Assembly (NCBI GenBank): GCA_002633025.1
Contig: NMRB01001037.1
Location: forward strand, 140,615-204,614
Direction: 5' to 3'
Length of the DNA: 64,000 nt
Source: Notospermus geniculatus
Lineage: Eukaryota > Nemertea > Pilidiophora > Heteronemertea > Lineidae
The notes beneath the pieces are model-generated. The model saw only the letters and a list, made by a program, of their open reading frames with translations. It searched no databases and had not been told where the DNA came from. Positions 45,441 through 57,564 of the stretch are shown in pieces. Position 1 is the stretch's first letter, and every line of letters begins with the position of its first letter. Position numbers and translations under genes: made by a program.

Positions 45441-47833
45441 CGACGACGGACGACACACCATAATAGAAGCTTAAAAACGTCAATTTCTCAAAAACTTTTG
45501 ACAGTAACTTGCTAAATCACCTTTATTTTGGCATAACTTCATTCTAGCCAAGGAATTTTGGTGAAAAATCCAGAACAAAAAGTTTTTTTTGGACCTTTTT
45601 TCAATGACAGATTACGCAATGAAATGAATTGTGCAAAAACATTGATGCCCAGTTGTAGTCAACAAGATTTCTTACCTTATGCAGAAAACCGCATTTAAAT
45701 TGGTTTGGTGGTATATGAGATATTTGAGATAATCGGTGATGATATTAAAGCCATACAATCCCCAAAGCCACCAGCGATCCTTAGCCATCAATTCGTCTTT
45801 GATATTGATAACGTCTTTTATACTGTAATTTGCAAGTGCATATCTGTGTGTTTTTAAATGCACTGAATTATATTGTGTTCATATGTTAGAAAAAGAGAGG
45901 AAATAAAGTATAAATTTAGCCATAATTAGGTTCGAATTTATGGTGAAAATGCATTGTCCAATCAGGCCTTTCATACTGCTTCGGCATTGTGTTTGTTATG
46001 ATGATGGATAGAACGGCAGTTCTGATTGGTCCAGAACTTTGGTTTGAACCAAAATGGCAGTTGAGTCAGAACCACAGATTAATTATCTTGAAATATCGAA
46101 TTTTATAATCATTGGTTGCATTTTTCCCACTTTGGCAACTTAATCCTGCGTATAATAATATTATACATTGATATGCTGTAATGTTTGATTGAAATTTCTA
46201 ACTGATAATGTATTTTATACATTTAATACGAACAAGACTGTACCTTCATCTGTCACAAAACCATTATCTCCAACCGGGTAGGCACATGGTCCATGGACCA
46301 TTTCATTTAGAGCATGCAAGTTTTAAAAGGACTGAGATACGCTTTCGGAAGAGAACTTCGGTGGCGTGTAAATAAATGAAATGAAATATTAACATTTGCG
46401 GAGCCTTACGCCGGTGTAGCACCAAAAGTGCTATTCCGAAACCCTCCTATCTCTGAGGACAAGACAGTTTTATTTGAGGTTTAGAAATGTCGATCGTTAC
46501 CAAGTATGGACTTGACTCAGTTTTCTATTCCACTTCTGGGCAGAAGCTACGACTCATTTGTACGTAAATTTCACATTTGTACGTAAATTTCACTTTTACA
46601 CTTCTGGCAGCTCGACTTGAAAGTGCCAGCCTGATGAAGACCCCGTTTGGGGTCGAAAATTTGCTAAGATTCTGGAAATCGACTTCCTGTTTATCCTCAT
46701 TTTGTGTGTCAATTTTTGTGCTTTCTCTTTCTTTGGTAAATTTCACAAAGGTGGTATCAATTTCTTGTTTTCACAAATGGGGTGTAAATATCTTTCTACA
46801 GTATACAACATGTACTTGGTATCGTGATGATTCTAAACCTAGGTGAGAAACCCCGGCACAACCGAAATAAAATACATGTGAAGGATTTAAACTCAGGTGG
46901 GACAGAATATGATATCCTACCAATGTTTTCTGAACAGTTGACACCAACGCATACACCTGAAAATGTTGCTGATATCATTTGAAAATGCTCCTCTTCCCGT
47001 TCCTATCATCTTTACCTCCTTTCGTCAACTCGAGCACCGCCAAGGAATTTGCTTCTTCGATGCGCTGTCGCTTTAGCGCTGACGACCATCCCTCGGCGGA
47101 GCGAGGTATTATAATACTCTTTAGAAGAAAAACTCTTTCCCCCCATCTTATAGGCAGTTTTATCTGATCGCATACTGATCAATTCGCATACTGCCTTTGA
47201 ACTTCGGTGGCCTACACCGTCGTTTCTAAATGCAAAAGAAATATATATATCTCACCATAGACATCAAACCCCTAAAGCAACCACTTGGTTTCCGACATTC
47301 TGAGAAAAACGTGATACCCAAAGAAATTTTCCATGAAGCTTTCTCTTATTGTTTTATATGATAGCTATGGGTCTTCTCCATGATGTGTGAAAATTCCATA
47401 CGATTCCATTCAGTACCGGTAGTTCTTGTGATATGGAACATTTAGCATCCAGTCCCCTTGCCCACGTGTCTCTCGGGTATCTGCTATACATTTAGATAGA
47501 CTACTGTACATATATACAGGGATGTTACCAACAGTTTTATCCAGCCCCGGCACCTTTATGAATTGGTCATTCTTCACCAATTTAGGCTCAGGGCTAGTGG
47601 ATTGTTGGATGCTACAGCCACCAACCCAAATTTGATTAGAAATATTATTTTAACATGGAAATTTGGGTGATAAGAGCCATCTGGTGAGAAAAACTGGAAC
47701 TCATCGGACAAGCAACAGCATGTGGCCAAGTGGCTTTAGGGGTTTGATGTCTTTATGCTCTCACATAGCATGAGTAACCTACTAGTAACTTACCAATATA
47801 TGACGGGTGAAGGTAAGTGGTATGGACACTGAC
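45441..47833. other. AT-rich stretch, possibly intronic; no supported gene
   Basis: A minus-strand open segment at about 45695-45835 has an acceptor-like TTACAG and donor AAG|GTAAGA and encodes MAKDRWWLWGLYGF. It could be an exon but has no family I recognise. 46558-46600 is a direct repeat of GTACGTAAATTTCAC. The rest is unassigned. Confidence 0.35.
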
Positions 47834-47896
47834 CGTGAGGAGACAAAAGCAGTCAGCAGTAACGCTTGTCCCCCGTTTGAGATCTTCTATTACCAC
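47834..47896 (-). CDS. Candidate PLAT-domain exon (3' of pair)
   Basis: A 63-bp phase-0 exon with acceptor GGTTTTATAG and donor ACG|GTCAGT. It encodes VVIEDLKRGTSVTADCFCLL. Joined after the 48092-48199 exon it completes the typical PLAT pattern: a W..DKVVIEDL strand, then a short turn and a cysteine strand. It is short, so the call depends on the pair. Confidence 0.45.
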
Positions 47897-48091
47897 CTAT
47901 AAAACCAAATCAATCAATTAGGCAGTCTGGAATTTCGTGGTTGAAATATCGCAATCGGTACTGGCTACATTCTTTCTCATGACGAGGCTCAGCTTCCGTC
48001 ACAAATGCTACAGCAAGAATACAAGGGTCCACTCTGAACGGAAATGCTATAACTTATTTTGAAACCCAAATGTCCTCAAAACTGAACACAC

Positions 48092-48199
48092 CTTGTCAAC
48101 GAACCACTTCTGCGGATCCGTACTGCTTGTGGCATCAAGCTTCAACATGAGAGTATTGATTCTGGGACCATAGTCTGCACGGGTGAAGATAAAAGTTTC
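48092..48199 (-). CDS. Candidate PLAT-domain exon (5' of pair)
   Basis: A 108-bp phase-0 exon, acceptor ATTGACAGACAG and donor AAG|GTGTGT. It encodes ETFIFTRADYGPRINTLMLK followed by a Ser/Thr-rich turn and DPQKWFVDK. The TFxFTxxDxG..xxLxLxxD pattern and KWFVDK strand are those of PLAT/LH2 domains (lipoxygenase, polycystin-1, LOXHD1 families), which bind lipid or protein partners. The rest of the gene is not visible here; upstream sequence is occupied by MITEs. Confidence 0.5.
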
Positions 48200-48322
48200 C
48201 TGTCTGTCAATGGAAATATTTAAAGAACGTTAAGATGAAAATAAACTATCGTTTATTGGACGTTGTCGGTACAGGGCGTACTCCTTCCATTTCGTCGCCT
48301 TTCGTGCACAGCAACAACAATA

Positions 48323-48710
48323 GGGAGTTTTCGCAAATCTGACGAAAAACGAAGTACGAAATACGAAATTGGACGTCATATCCATGACGTAATGTATTTC
48401 AGGAAATGGTTGGTACCACAAATATCACCTGCTGCAAGAGCGTCTTTTAGCGTATGACGTTAGAACGACAGAGGTACGGTGTATTAAACTTTGAAATTTA
48501 TCTTTCGTTTCCACTTCGTTGAAACGAATTGGAAATTTAAAAATTCAAGATGCGCCATAACTCTTTCGATCTTACATGACATGCTAAAAGACGCACTGGG
48601 AGGAGGGACATTTGTGGTACCAACCATTTCCTGAAATACATTACGTCATGGATATGACGTCCAATTTCGTATTTCGTACTTCGTTTTTCGTCAGATTTGC
48701 GAAAACTCCC
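48323..48710. mobile_element. 388-bp MITE, TA target, ~95-bp inverted arms
   Basis: Ends GGGAGTTTTCGCAAATCTGA and TCAGATTTGCGAAAACTCCC, flanked by TA at both sides (48321-48322, 48711-48712). The arms continue through ACGAAGTACGAAATACGAAA and TGGTTGGTACCACAAAT. It is the same family as 3810-4559. Confidence 0.85.
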
Positions 48711-48715
48711 TATTA

Positions 48716-48915
48716 GTGAAATTTCGCAACTCTGACGAATCACGAAGTACGAAATACGAAATTGGACTTCATTTCCATGACGAAATGTATTTCAGGAGAT
48801 GGTTGGTAGCAGGGATTTTGTTGTACCAACCACCTCCAGAAATAATTAGGTCCTGGAAATGAAGTCGAATTTCGTATTTCGTGCTTCGTGTTTCGTCAGG
48901 TTTGCGAAAACTCAC
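48716..48915. mobile_element. 200-bp MITE, TA target, adjacent relative
   Basis: Ends GTGAAATTTCGC and GCGAAAACTCAC, flanked by TA (48714-48715, 48916-48917). Arms share ACGAAGTACGAAATACGAAA with the preceding element, from which it is separated by only a few bases. Confidence 0.75.
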
Positions 48916-48968
48916 TAAGAAGATGACAATATGAATGTCTAATGGTTCCCGACGCGTTTTATATACAT

Positions 48969-49108
48969 TGGGTCGTATTCAAAAAGGCTGATCATCGTGC
49001 GATTAAGGCTTAGACGCGTGTAACTTCACTAAATGCACACACTTCCACCATGCATTTGGCAAAGTTACACGTGTCTAAAGTCTTAAACACCCTTTTTGAA
49101 TACGACCC
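48969..49108. mobile_element. ~140-bp MITE
   Basis: Ends TGGGTCGTATTCAAAAAGG and CCTTTTTGAATACGACCCA, with an inner pair TTAGACGCGTGTAACTT / AAGTTACACGTGTCTAA (one mismatch). No ORF. Confidence 0.7.
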
Positions 49109-49142
49109 ATTGCCTTTTTCCTATCGGAGTGTTGTATTGTTT

Positions 49143-50398
49143 GGTCGCGTGACATATGCAGACTCCGGACTTACGGACTCCGGACCACGGACTGCAGACC
49201 AGCAGGGGCGGGTGGCTTTAAAATTCGGAAATAGCCTTTTACAAGAGTCTGGACGGCCCCTACACGTGGCAAAATCTACTTGATTGTAGTGTTACGTGCG
49301 GACGCGATGCGGTCATGTGATATAGGATTAATCAATTTTCTAAAACTGACTATACCAAAAATATTTAACACCAAAAATATACAACTCGAAAATCACCAAT
49401 TTTCGGCATGTTCAACAGCACGTTGTGGCCCAACCATTGAACTGATTACTAATTTCTCTAGCAATATGGAAAGATGAGTTTTTTTTCTAAACAATGACAT
49501 TTGTTACAGCTTTCAATTCCAAGTATTAATTGAGATATAGCGCCCGAAAAGTGATCACTTCAAGCCCCATTTCTCCTTGCGTACACCATCCTTTCCGGGC
49601 GATATAGTTCATGTCCTCTGAGCAGATGGCGCTGACGATCAGCTTTTACCAATTTTGGAGTGAAGCCTCGTAACACAACCAATGAGAGTTGGCGATCTCG
49701 TTAGAGTGCCATCTTACGGCAAGCAAGTAAACTGATCGGTCGGGAAGGGGGCTGCACGAAATGCCGAAAACAAGCCGAAACAACCCATCTTTAGAGCCCT
49801 GTATCTCACCTATTTCGGGGAACTGACTCGTCAGACAAGTCTCATGTGGTAGGAAACGACTTCTATTTTCGATTAAGATATAGAAATCACAAGAAAATGC
49901 TGGGCTGATAGCGTTATTTGTTGAAAGAAAGTAGCTAGATTTGCAGGTTTCGAGTTGTATATTTTTGGTGTTACATGTATATATTTTTGACTATACTCAT
50001 GTTCAGTTCACCTTAGCAGGGGCTATGATATCATTCTTTGATACTGGTGGCTATTTACCTCTCTGAAACATGTGAAACACTCAGTACCGGTAGTCACAGG
50101 GCATGCCTGTTTACGCCGGCGGGAAACACGGAAAAAAAATTGTACCGGTGTAAAGGGAAAGAATGTCCCCAGGAAAAACTGTCGCAGGAACAAAAGATCT
50201 TATTGTTACATTCTAATCTCTGGGGATTGGTTTTCTATAGTTATGCCAGAACGAACGTAGGCCTACTAAGTCAGCAAGTACATGTATACGTGGAGCAGTG
50301 CTCTCGGCGTCCGCAGTCTGCAGTCTGCAGTCCGCAGTCCGTGGTCCGCGTCCGCAGTCCGGAGTCCGCAGTCCGGAGTCTGCATATGTCACGCGACC
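49143..50398. mobile_element. 1256-bp non-autonomous transposon with perfect 9-bp target duplication
   Basis: GTATTGTTT is duplicated exactly at 49134-49142 and 50399-50407. The ends GGTCGCGTGACATATGCAGA and TCTGCATATGTCACGCGACC are perfect inverses and lead into CTCCGGACT/AGTCCGGAG repeats; the right side has an expanded CCGCAGT array (50308-50378). A 9-bp duplication with long inverted ends suggests a Mutator-like (MULE) MITE. No ORF is convincing. 50155-50250 is shared with the intron at 6790-6890. Confidence 0.85.
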
Positions 50399-50407
50399 GT
50401 ATTGTTT

Positions 50408-50973
50408 TGGGGTCACATAAGCGTGGCCTTGTATACGTTTGACCTTGACTTTGACTATGAAAATTAAGGTCATATTGTATAATCGAAATGGGCATCCTCA
50501 GTAACGTAAGTATGAGTGATATCATGTCTCTACCTCTACCACAGGCAGAGGCACTCTAAATCCTAGTTTTTATGGACACAAATGTCCACCTCATTAAACC
50601 TTGCGTGACCGCCCAATTATTTGATATGCATGGGGTCTTTACAAAGGGACTCCACCATGAATGGCTAAGGCCCGTTTCTCTGTGAATGTCTGAAGGAACT
50701 TCGCTCTGTCGCTTGCCGGGTAGTACATGTGGATTGGGTGGAGCCAGACGGAAGATGGGAAAATCGTTTCTGCAGCGGCCAAAACACTAAAATTTAAGCA
50801 TTTTTCCTTGAAAAGTGCTATTTTTTCAGGTGTCAAAAAACATCAAAAAGTGCTTAAAAAGTAGCAAAATTGCACTGCCGCTGCAAAAAACCTTTCACAT
50901 CGTCCACTTGGACCACCCAATCCACATATACTCAGCTTCTGACACTTTGTGATGTAGTTTTCCAACTGAATAA
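50408..50973. other. Flank between transposon and Polinton; short repeats
   Basis: 50430-50560 is a copy of the AGGTCA-type repeat seen at 230-510 and 22870-23105. TGTGGATTGGGTGG (50728) and CCACCCAATCCACA (50915) are inverse, perhaps a ~200-bp MITE. A clear Polinton terminal repeat was not found; CACTTTGTGA (50944) and TCACAAAGTG (60834) are inverse but only 10 bp. Confidence 0.4.
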
Positions 50974-51111
50974 ATGGAAGTTTACTGCGTTAAATGTAGA
51001 AAATTCACCCCAAATAAGGGTAAAGCAATTATTCATAAATTAACTAGTGGTAGAAAATATTTGTTAGTGAAATGTGCTATATGTGGGAATAAGAAAGCAA
51101 AGTTTATTTAG
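50974..51111 (+). CDS. 45-residue zinc-ribbon protein (DUF5679-like)
   Basis: A complete small ORF (ATG 50974, stop 51109-51111), too short for most ORF callers. The protein has YCVKCRK near the start and CAICGNKKAKFI at the end, that is two CxxC knuckles about 25 residues apart. This is the pattern of the DUF5679 small zinc ribbons found in phages, large DNA viruses and Polintons. Its place just upstream of integrase in the same direction supports it as an element gene. Function is unknown; nucleic-acid binding is likely by analogy. Confidence 0.7.
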   Translation: MEVYCVKCRKFTPNKGKAIIHKLTSGRKYLLVKCAICGNKKAKFI

Positions 51112-51124
51112 TAAATAAATAATC

Positions 51125-52189
51125 ATGGAGAGTGAACAATATCTTAGAGATTTGTATTTTAATCCTAAAAGTTCAGTTGCTTATTCAAATATTTCTCAAA
51201 TTTGGAAGAAAGTAAAATCCGATGGGAAACTTATTAAGTACAAAGAGTTAAAAGAGTTTCTTGAGAATTTACCAACTTATCAGTTACATACCGATTACTA
51301 CAAAATTCCTTTACAGAAAAACTATGGTTTCTTACATTGATCAACAATGGCAAGCTGATTTAGTTGATATGCATTCTAGATCTGAAAAAGGTTATAATTA
51401 CATTCTAACAGTGATAGATTTATTTAGTAGATACGCTTGGGCTTTACGATTAAAAAGTAAAAGAGGCGAGGAAGTAAGAGAACTGTTTGAAAATATTTTC
51501 AAGGAAGCCAAGCCAGAAAAAATACAATTCGACGACGGAAAAGAATTTTACAACAAACATTTAAAAGACCTTTTAGAGAAAAATGATATAGAGTGGTTTT
51601 CTTCTTTTTCGGATAAAAAAGCTGCAGTTGTAGAGAGATTTAACAGAACTTTAAAAACCAGAATGTGGAAATATTTTACTGCAAAGGAAACAGATAAATG
51701 GGTAGATATTTTACCAGATTTAGTGAAAGGCTATAACAACTCATTTCACTCCTCAATTGGAATGAAACCAATAGATGCAAGGAAAGAAGAAAATGAGGGT
51801 GCAGTTTGGTTCAATTTATACGGCGCATTCTTAATGCATGATTTCGGTTTACCTAAATTTAAGATTGGAGATAGTGTAAGAATTACTAAATACAAAACTA
51901 TTTTTGCAAAAGTTTATCTTCCAAACTTTACTGAAGAAGTGTTTAAAATCAAACAAATTATTTACTCAAAACCATTTGTTTATCAACTTGAAGATTATCA
52001 AGATGAAATGGTTACTTTTATCAAGAAGAATTGAGTTATGTTCCAAATCCCGAACAATTAGAGTACAAAATTGAGAAAATTCTGAGGTATAAAACAATCA
52101 AAGGAAAAAAGTATGGGTTAGTAAAATGGAAAGATTATAGCGATAAATTTAATGAATGGTTACCAGTTTCTGATATAAAGTTGATTTAA
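51125..52189 (+). pseudogene. Retroviral-like integrase with C-terminal chromodomain (two frameshifts)
   Basis: Three frames are needed. 51125 to about 51318 gives an N-terminal helical region. Then to 52034 comes the DDE core: QWQADLVDM (first Asp), IQFDDGKEF (second Asp) and AAVVERFNRTLK (Glu). A third frame to 52187-52189 encodes a chromodomain (KILRYKTIKGKKYGLVKW, WLPVSDIKL). The core with chromodomain is typical of Polinton integrases. Shifts near 51318 and 52015 disable the gene; assembly error is possible for either. No joined product is given. Confidence 0.88.
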
Positions 52190-52207
52190 GAAATTTTTAC
52201 TATATAA

Positions 52208-55200
52208 ATGAGCACTGAAAAAGTGTATTGTGAAGTATGCAAAACAAATATTACCTACAGAAATTTTGCGAGACATAAAAAAACAAACAAACATCTTCAG
52301 AATTTGAAGCCAAAGGAAGAAGCTGCCGAATTATTTACCGAACTACCAAAATATTTCACAGAAGTGCCACCGCCACGGAAAAAGAGTCGTTTAGAATTTA
52401 AACATCCTATCATGAAACCCGAATCACGAAGTGGCGGCAAAGCCGAACAAGGTTCAATCCTTACAGGTGAATCACGAAGTGGCGGCAAAGCCGAACTTAA
52501 AGTTATCAAACAATTTGGAAATTATGTTTCAATGCAATTAAGATATGATAAAAAAGCAAAAGATGTAAGAGAATATCAAGATAGAATTATTGACCTCTTA
52601 ACAAATGTTAAAAATAAACATTTTAAAATAAGTTTGTCGTGTAAAGTTCAGTTCGTGAAAGAAGTCACAGCAGTTACTCATAGTATTCAATCACCATTTG
52701 AAGTAATTATCTCTAAACAACAAGGTCGGGAAATGTTAAATAAATCACTAGACTACATAAAGTTGCAAATTGATGAAAGATATTTTAATGGAAGTGGTTT
52801 ATCGTTAGATCAAATAAAATACATGGATATTTGGGTTGTCGGAATGAAAGAAACAAAAGGTGGACATTTTGTAAAACTACCATTTAAAACAAATGCTGTT
52901 ATAAATGTGAAAACTGACGATGAGAAATGTTTTTTATGGGCTTTATTAGCAGCTAAATACCCACCTAAAGATCATGTAAGTGAAATTTACTCCTATAAAA
53001 AATATGAACATACAATTAAAATTGATGACTTCCCGGTTTTGATAAAAGATATACCAAAAATTGAGAAAGAGAATAATCTAAAGATTAATGTTTTTGGAGT
53101 TAGAACTAAAAAACCCAGCTCAACCTCGATCCTGGATTATAGCCTTGAACCATTATATCTTTCAAAGGATCACGAAGATGATGATGTTGTAGATATCTTA
53201 TACTACGAGCAGCATTATATGTATTTGAAAAATATTAATCTATTTTTTAGAACAGACCAAAAACATGAGAAACATTTATGTAGAAGATGTATGAACGCTT
53301 TTTGTAGAATTGAAACATTAATAGAACATAAAAAGAAATGTGGCGAGCATGATTATTGCGAAGTAAAAATGCCAACTGGAAAATATTCAACTCTGAAATT
53401 TAAAAACTATGACTTTAAGAATAAATATTTAAGAATAAAGTGCCTTTTGTTATTTATGCAGATTTTGAGAGTATGAATATAGCACCGCCCACAGTGCCTG
53501 ATGAATTAAAAACTAAAAAACTAAAATCACAAATTGCAGCTGCAGTTGGTTGTTATGTACATTCTGAATACCCAAATTTATGGCTAAGCAATTATTCATG
53601 TCACAGAGGCTCAGATGTTGTTGAAGTATTTTGCAATTGGTTAAAAAATGTGGAAAATATTTTTAGTCAACTTCTAAAAACAAAAATTGAAATGACGTTA
53701 ACTCCAGAGGGGGAACAAGAATTTAGAAATGCAAGCGAATGTTACTATTGTAAGGAAGATTTTTACGCTGACAGAGTTAGAGACCATGACCATGATAATG
53801 GAAAATACAGAGGAGCAGCACATAATCAATGCAACTTAAGAGCTAGAAAAATAAACTTTGTTCCAGTTTTCTTTCATAATCTAAGTAATTACGATGCGCA
53901 TTTATTCGTTAAAGAGCTTACCAAGAAAACTGACAAAGAGATAAAAGTATTAGCCAAAACAGCAGAATGTTATATTTCTTTTCAATTTGGTTGTTTGAGA
54001 TTTTTAGACTCATATAGATTTTTACAAGGTAGTTTAGATAGTTGCACAAAATCTATGGTTGATGAGGATTTCAAGATAACAAGATTTCGTTACCCAAATG
54101 AAGATGATTTTAAGTTGTTAAGGGAAAAAGGATCTGTTCCATATTCATTTTATACATCCTTTGAAAGTTATAATGAAACAGGCTTAACTCCTGAGATGTT
54201 TTATGATGACCTTAAAAATGAAATGCAACCAATTTCGGCTTATCAAAGTGCTAAAGAAACATGGGATCATTTCAAATTTAAAGATCACGGAGAATTTATA
54301 GATTTGTACTTAAAATCGGATGTTTTACTATTAGCAGATTTATTTGAGAGATTTAGAGCTGTTAATCTAAAATACTTTGAAATTGATCCGTGCCATTGTT
54401 ATTCATGTCCTGGTTTAACTTGGCAAGCCGGTTTAAAATACACGAATATAAACTTAGATTTGTTAACAGATATTGATGTACTATTATCATTTGAAAAAGC
54501 AATAAGAGGTGGAATTTCAGGAATAATGGGAACAAGATATGTTAAAGCTGACGAGCATCATAAACTACTTTACGTCGACGCAAATAATTTATATGGATGG
54601 ACTATGATGCAATTTTTACCTGAAAAGAATTTTGTAAAATATTTTCCTAATTTTCAAGTAACAAAAGAATATATATTAAGTATTCCCGAAGATTCACCAG
54701 TAGGTTACTATTTTGAAGTAGATTTAGAGTACCCCGAAAGTATAAAGTTTAAATCTGTAAATTTCCCATTTTGCCCTGAATCTTTATTCCAGATGATGAA
54801 TTAAGTGATTATCAGAAAGAAGTCTTAGGGGAAGAAAAAAGGCCAAAAGTAAATAAATTAATTCTAACCCAAAAAGATAAATTAAACTATATAGTACACT
54901 ACAGAAATCTACAATTCTATTTACAACAAGGTATGATTCTGAAAAAAGTTCATTATATCATAGGGTTTGATCAAAGACAATGGCTTTCATCATACATTGA
55001 TCATAATACTAAACAAAGAATGGAAGCAACAACAGATTTTGAAAAGGACTATTTCAAATTGATGAATAATGCATTTTATGGAAAAACCTGCGAAAATATC
55101 AGAAATAGAAAAGGTGTAGAATTAGTTAATGATAATGATAGAGCTTTAAAACTTCAAAGTAATCCTAAATTTGCTTCCAAAATTATATTTGATGAAGATT

Positions 55201-55820
55201 TATGCGCTATCTTAATGCGAAAAACATCAATAAGATTTGATAAACCTATTTACATAGGAGCAACAGTTTTAGAGCTTTCAAAGTTGTTAATGTACAAATT
55301 CTATTATGAGACTTTACAACCGTATTTTGGAGAGAAAAACATAGAATTACTCTATCAAGATACGGACTCATTCGTACTAAAACTGAAAACAGATGATTTA
55401 ACAAAAGATTTAATGAATTTAAAGGAGCACTTTGATTTCAGCAATTATCCAAGAGATCATCCATTATATGATGCTTCAAAAAAGAAAGTTCCTGGTTATT
55501 TTAAGGATGAATTAGCCGGCGAAGAAATGATAGAATTTATAGCATTAAGAAGTAAAATGTATGCATACAGAACTAAAAATGATGAATCTAAACGTTTAAA
55601 AGGAATAAGTAAGCATGTAGTGAAAAAACATATAACATTTGAGGATTATTTTGATTCACTACATGATAACAAAAAAATCAGTCATGACATGAGAACTTTG
55701 AGATCAGAAAAACATAACATGTACGTGGAAGAAATAAATAAAAGAAGTTTAAATCCATTTGATGATAAAAGATATATTTTAAACAATGGTAAAACTACAG
55801 CACCATTTGGAGCTTTTTAA
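52208..55820 (+). pseudogene. Protein-primed family B DNA polymerase (two frameshifts)
   Basis: Three successive frames: 52208-53476, about 53440-54804, and about 54780-55820, together near 1,200 codons, normal for Polinton PolB. The N-terminus has a C2H2-like finger (VYCEVCKTNITYRNFARHKK) and a mid-N segment with CRRCMNAFCR. The exonuclease follows: ExoI YADFES, ExoII FHNLSNYDAHLF, ExoIII YLKSDVLLLAD. Between ExoI and ExoII is a Cys/His insertion (CYYCKEDF, RVRDHDHDNGKYRGAAH) of endonuclease VII type. Polymerase motifs: A DANNLYGW, B NNAFYGKT, C YQDTDSF. The catalytic residues seen are intact; only the reading frame is broken. Confidence 0.92.
52421..52495 (+). repeat. 27-bp GC-rich direct repeat in PolB
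   Basis: Two exact 27-bp copies at 52421-52447 and 52469-52495 (start GAATCACGAAGTGGCGGC). Each encodes the residues ESRSGGKAE. They stand out as GC-rich in a very AT-rich gene and contain the snap-back CGGCAAAGCCG. Confidence 0.8.
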
Positions 55821-57028
55821 TGAGGCTTTTATCGATTATAGTGATCTTGAATCAGTTTAATAAATTTTCTACTATTTAAATGAACGACGTAGTCGTGACA
55901 ATAGAAGGAAACATAGCATCTGGGAAAAGTACACTAATAGAATCATTGCAACACTTTAACGACGTCGAAGTCTTGCCAGAACCAATAGAAAAATGGAAAA
56001 ATTGGAATGGCAAGAACATGTTAGATTTACTGTACCAAGAACCTAAAAAATACATTAAAGGTTTTCAATTAATGGCGCAAGAAACATTAATAGAAAATCA
56101 CAATTTCAGAACCGCGAACTTAAAGATTATGGAAAGAAGTATTATTCTTCACAGTATATATTTACAAAGATGGCTTATGATGATGATATCTTAACTGATA
56201 GTGACTACAATTATATTACTGGTAAATTTCTTCAAAATGAAATAGTGGGGCAGCTTAGCTGATCAATTGTGCACTTTCCCTTAAAAGCATGAAACTTGGC
56301 ACATGGTTAGAGTAACACAAAACAACGATTTTTAGTCCAGGGGCCACCGGAAATTGCACCCCGTGTGGCGGCCATCTTAGATTTCAAAATGGCCGCCATT
56401 GTAGATCTGTTTTGTTGAATATCTCCGTAATTAGTTGAGATATCATCACATTTCAAGGGTCTAGGAATCCAATGGTGCATAAAATGTTTGAAATTTGTGG
56501 CCGCCATCTTGAAATCCAAGATGGCCGCCATCCACAAGCTATTCTGCTCAATATCTCTTTAACTAGTAGAGATATCGAGACAGATGAAACGCCTATACCC
56601 ACATTTTAGGGGTCTAGGAATTTAATGGTGACATAAAATGTTTGAAAATTGTTGCCGCCATCTTGAAATCCAAGATGGCCACTATCCACAAGCTATTCTG
56701 CTCAATATCTCTTTAACTAGTAGAGATATCGAGACAGATGAAACGCCTATACCCACATTTTAGGGGTGTAGGAATTTAATGGTGACATAAAATGTTTGAA
56801 AATTGTTGCCGCCATCTTGAAATCCAAGATGGCCGCTATCCACAAGCTATTCTGCTCAATATTTCCTTAACTAGTAGAGATATCGAGACAGATGAAACGC
56901 CTATACCCACATTTTAGGGGTCAAGGAATTTAATGGTGACATAAAATGTTTGGAAATTGTTGCCGCCATCTTGAAGTCGAAGATGACCGCTATCCAGGAG
57001 CTATTCTGCTCAATATCTTCTTAAGTAG

Positions 57029-57312
57029 AGCCACGGTGGTGTAGTGGTTCGGGCCTCCGACTATCGGTCAGAGGATCCCGGGTTCGAATCCCGCTGCTGG
57101 CGTGAGACTTTGGGCAGGTCTCTTTGCCTTACTGGCCTCTCTCCACCCAGGTGTATAAATGGGTACCGGTCGGAAATGCTCAGATTGTAGCGCCGAATGA
57201 GCAGCTCATCTGAGTTCTACTGAAAGGTTTCAGGATAGACCGGGGTTAAAGTGTGAAGTCGGATGAGAACCTCTACCGTTGTTGATTTATCAGACTATAA
57301 ACCCAAACTTTA
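57029..57312 (+). mobile_element. tRNA-derived SINE with TTAAGTA target duplication
   Basis: The head GGTGGTGTAGTGGTTCGGGC (A box) and B box GGGTTCGAATCC are followed by a ~200-bp body ending in CTTTAACTTTAAC. TTAAGTA occurs at both edges (57022-57028 and 57321-57327). It is inserted in one of the tandem units of the surrounding transposon. Confidence 0.8.
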
Positions 57313-57564
57313 ACTTTAACTTAAGTACTGGCGATATTGAGACAGTTGAAACGTCTATACCCACATTTTAGCGGTCAAGGAATCCAATAGTGACATTGAA
57401 TATGTGGCAGCTATCTTATAGTCAAAGATAGGCACCATCCAAATCTATAAACATAGCGTATCATTAGTCAACAGGTCGACACACAACATGGGGAGGAATG
57501 ATCCATCAAGAAGACATCACGAGCAGTTGGCTGAAAAAGCACAGCTATTTATCTCTTGGCTTTT

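Noticed and set aside
45672-45863. Possible host exon on the minus strand (RWWLWGLYGF)
   Set aside because: Splice-like ends exist, but no family match or partner exon, so it is not listed as a gene.
51318-54800. Programmed frameshifting to express Polinton integrase and PolB
   Set aside because: The shifts differ in direction and place, no slippery site with a downstream structure is evident, and the kinase and nuclease are also broken, so decay or assembly error is simpler.
57029-57105. tRNA gene on the plus strand
   Set aside because: It is the head of a ~280-bp SINE with its own target duplication.
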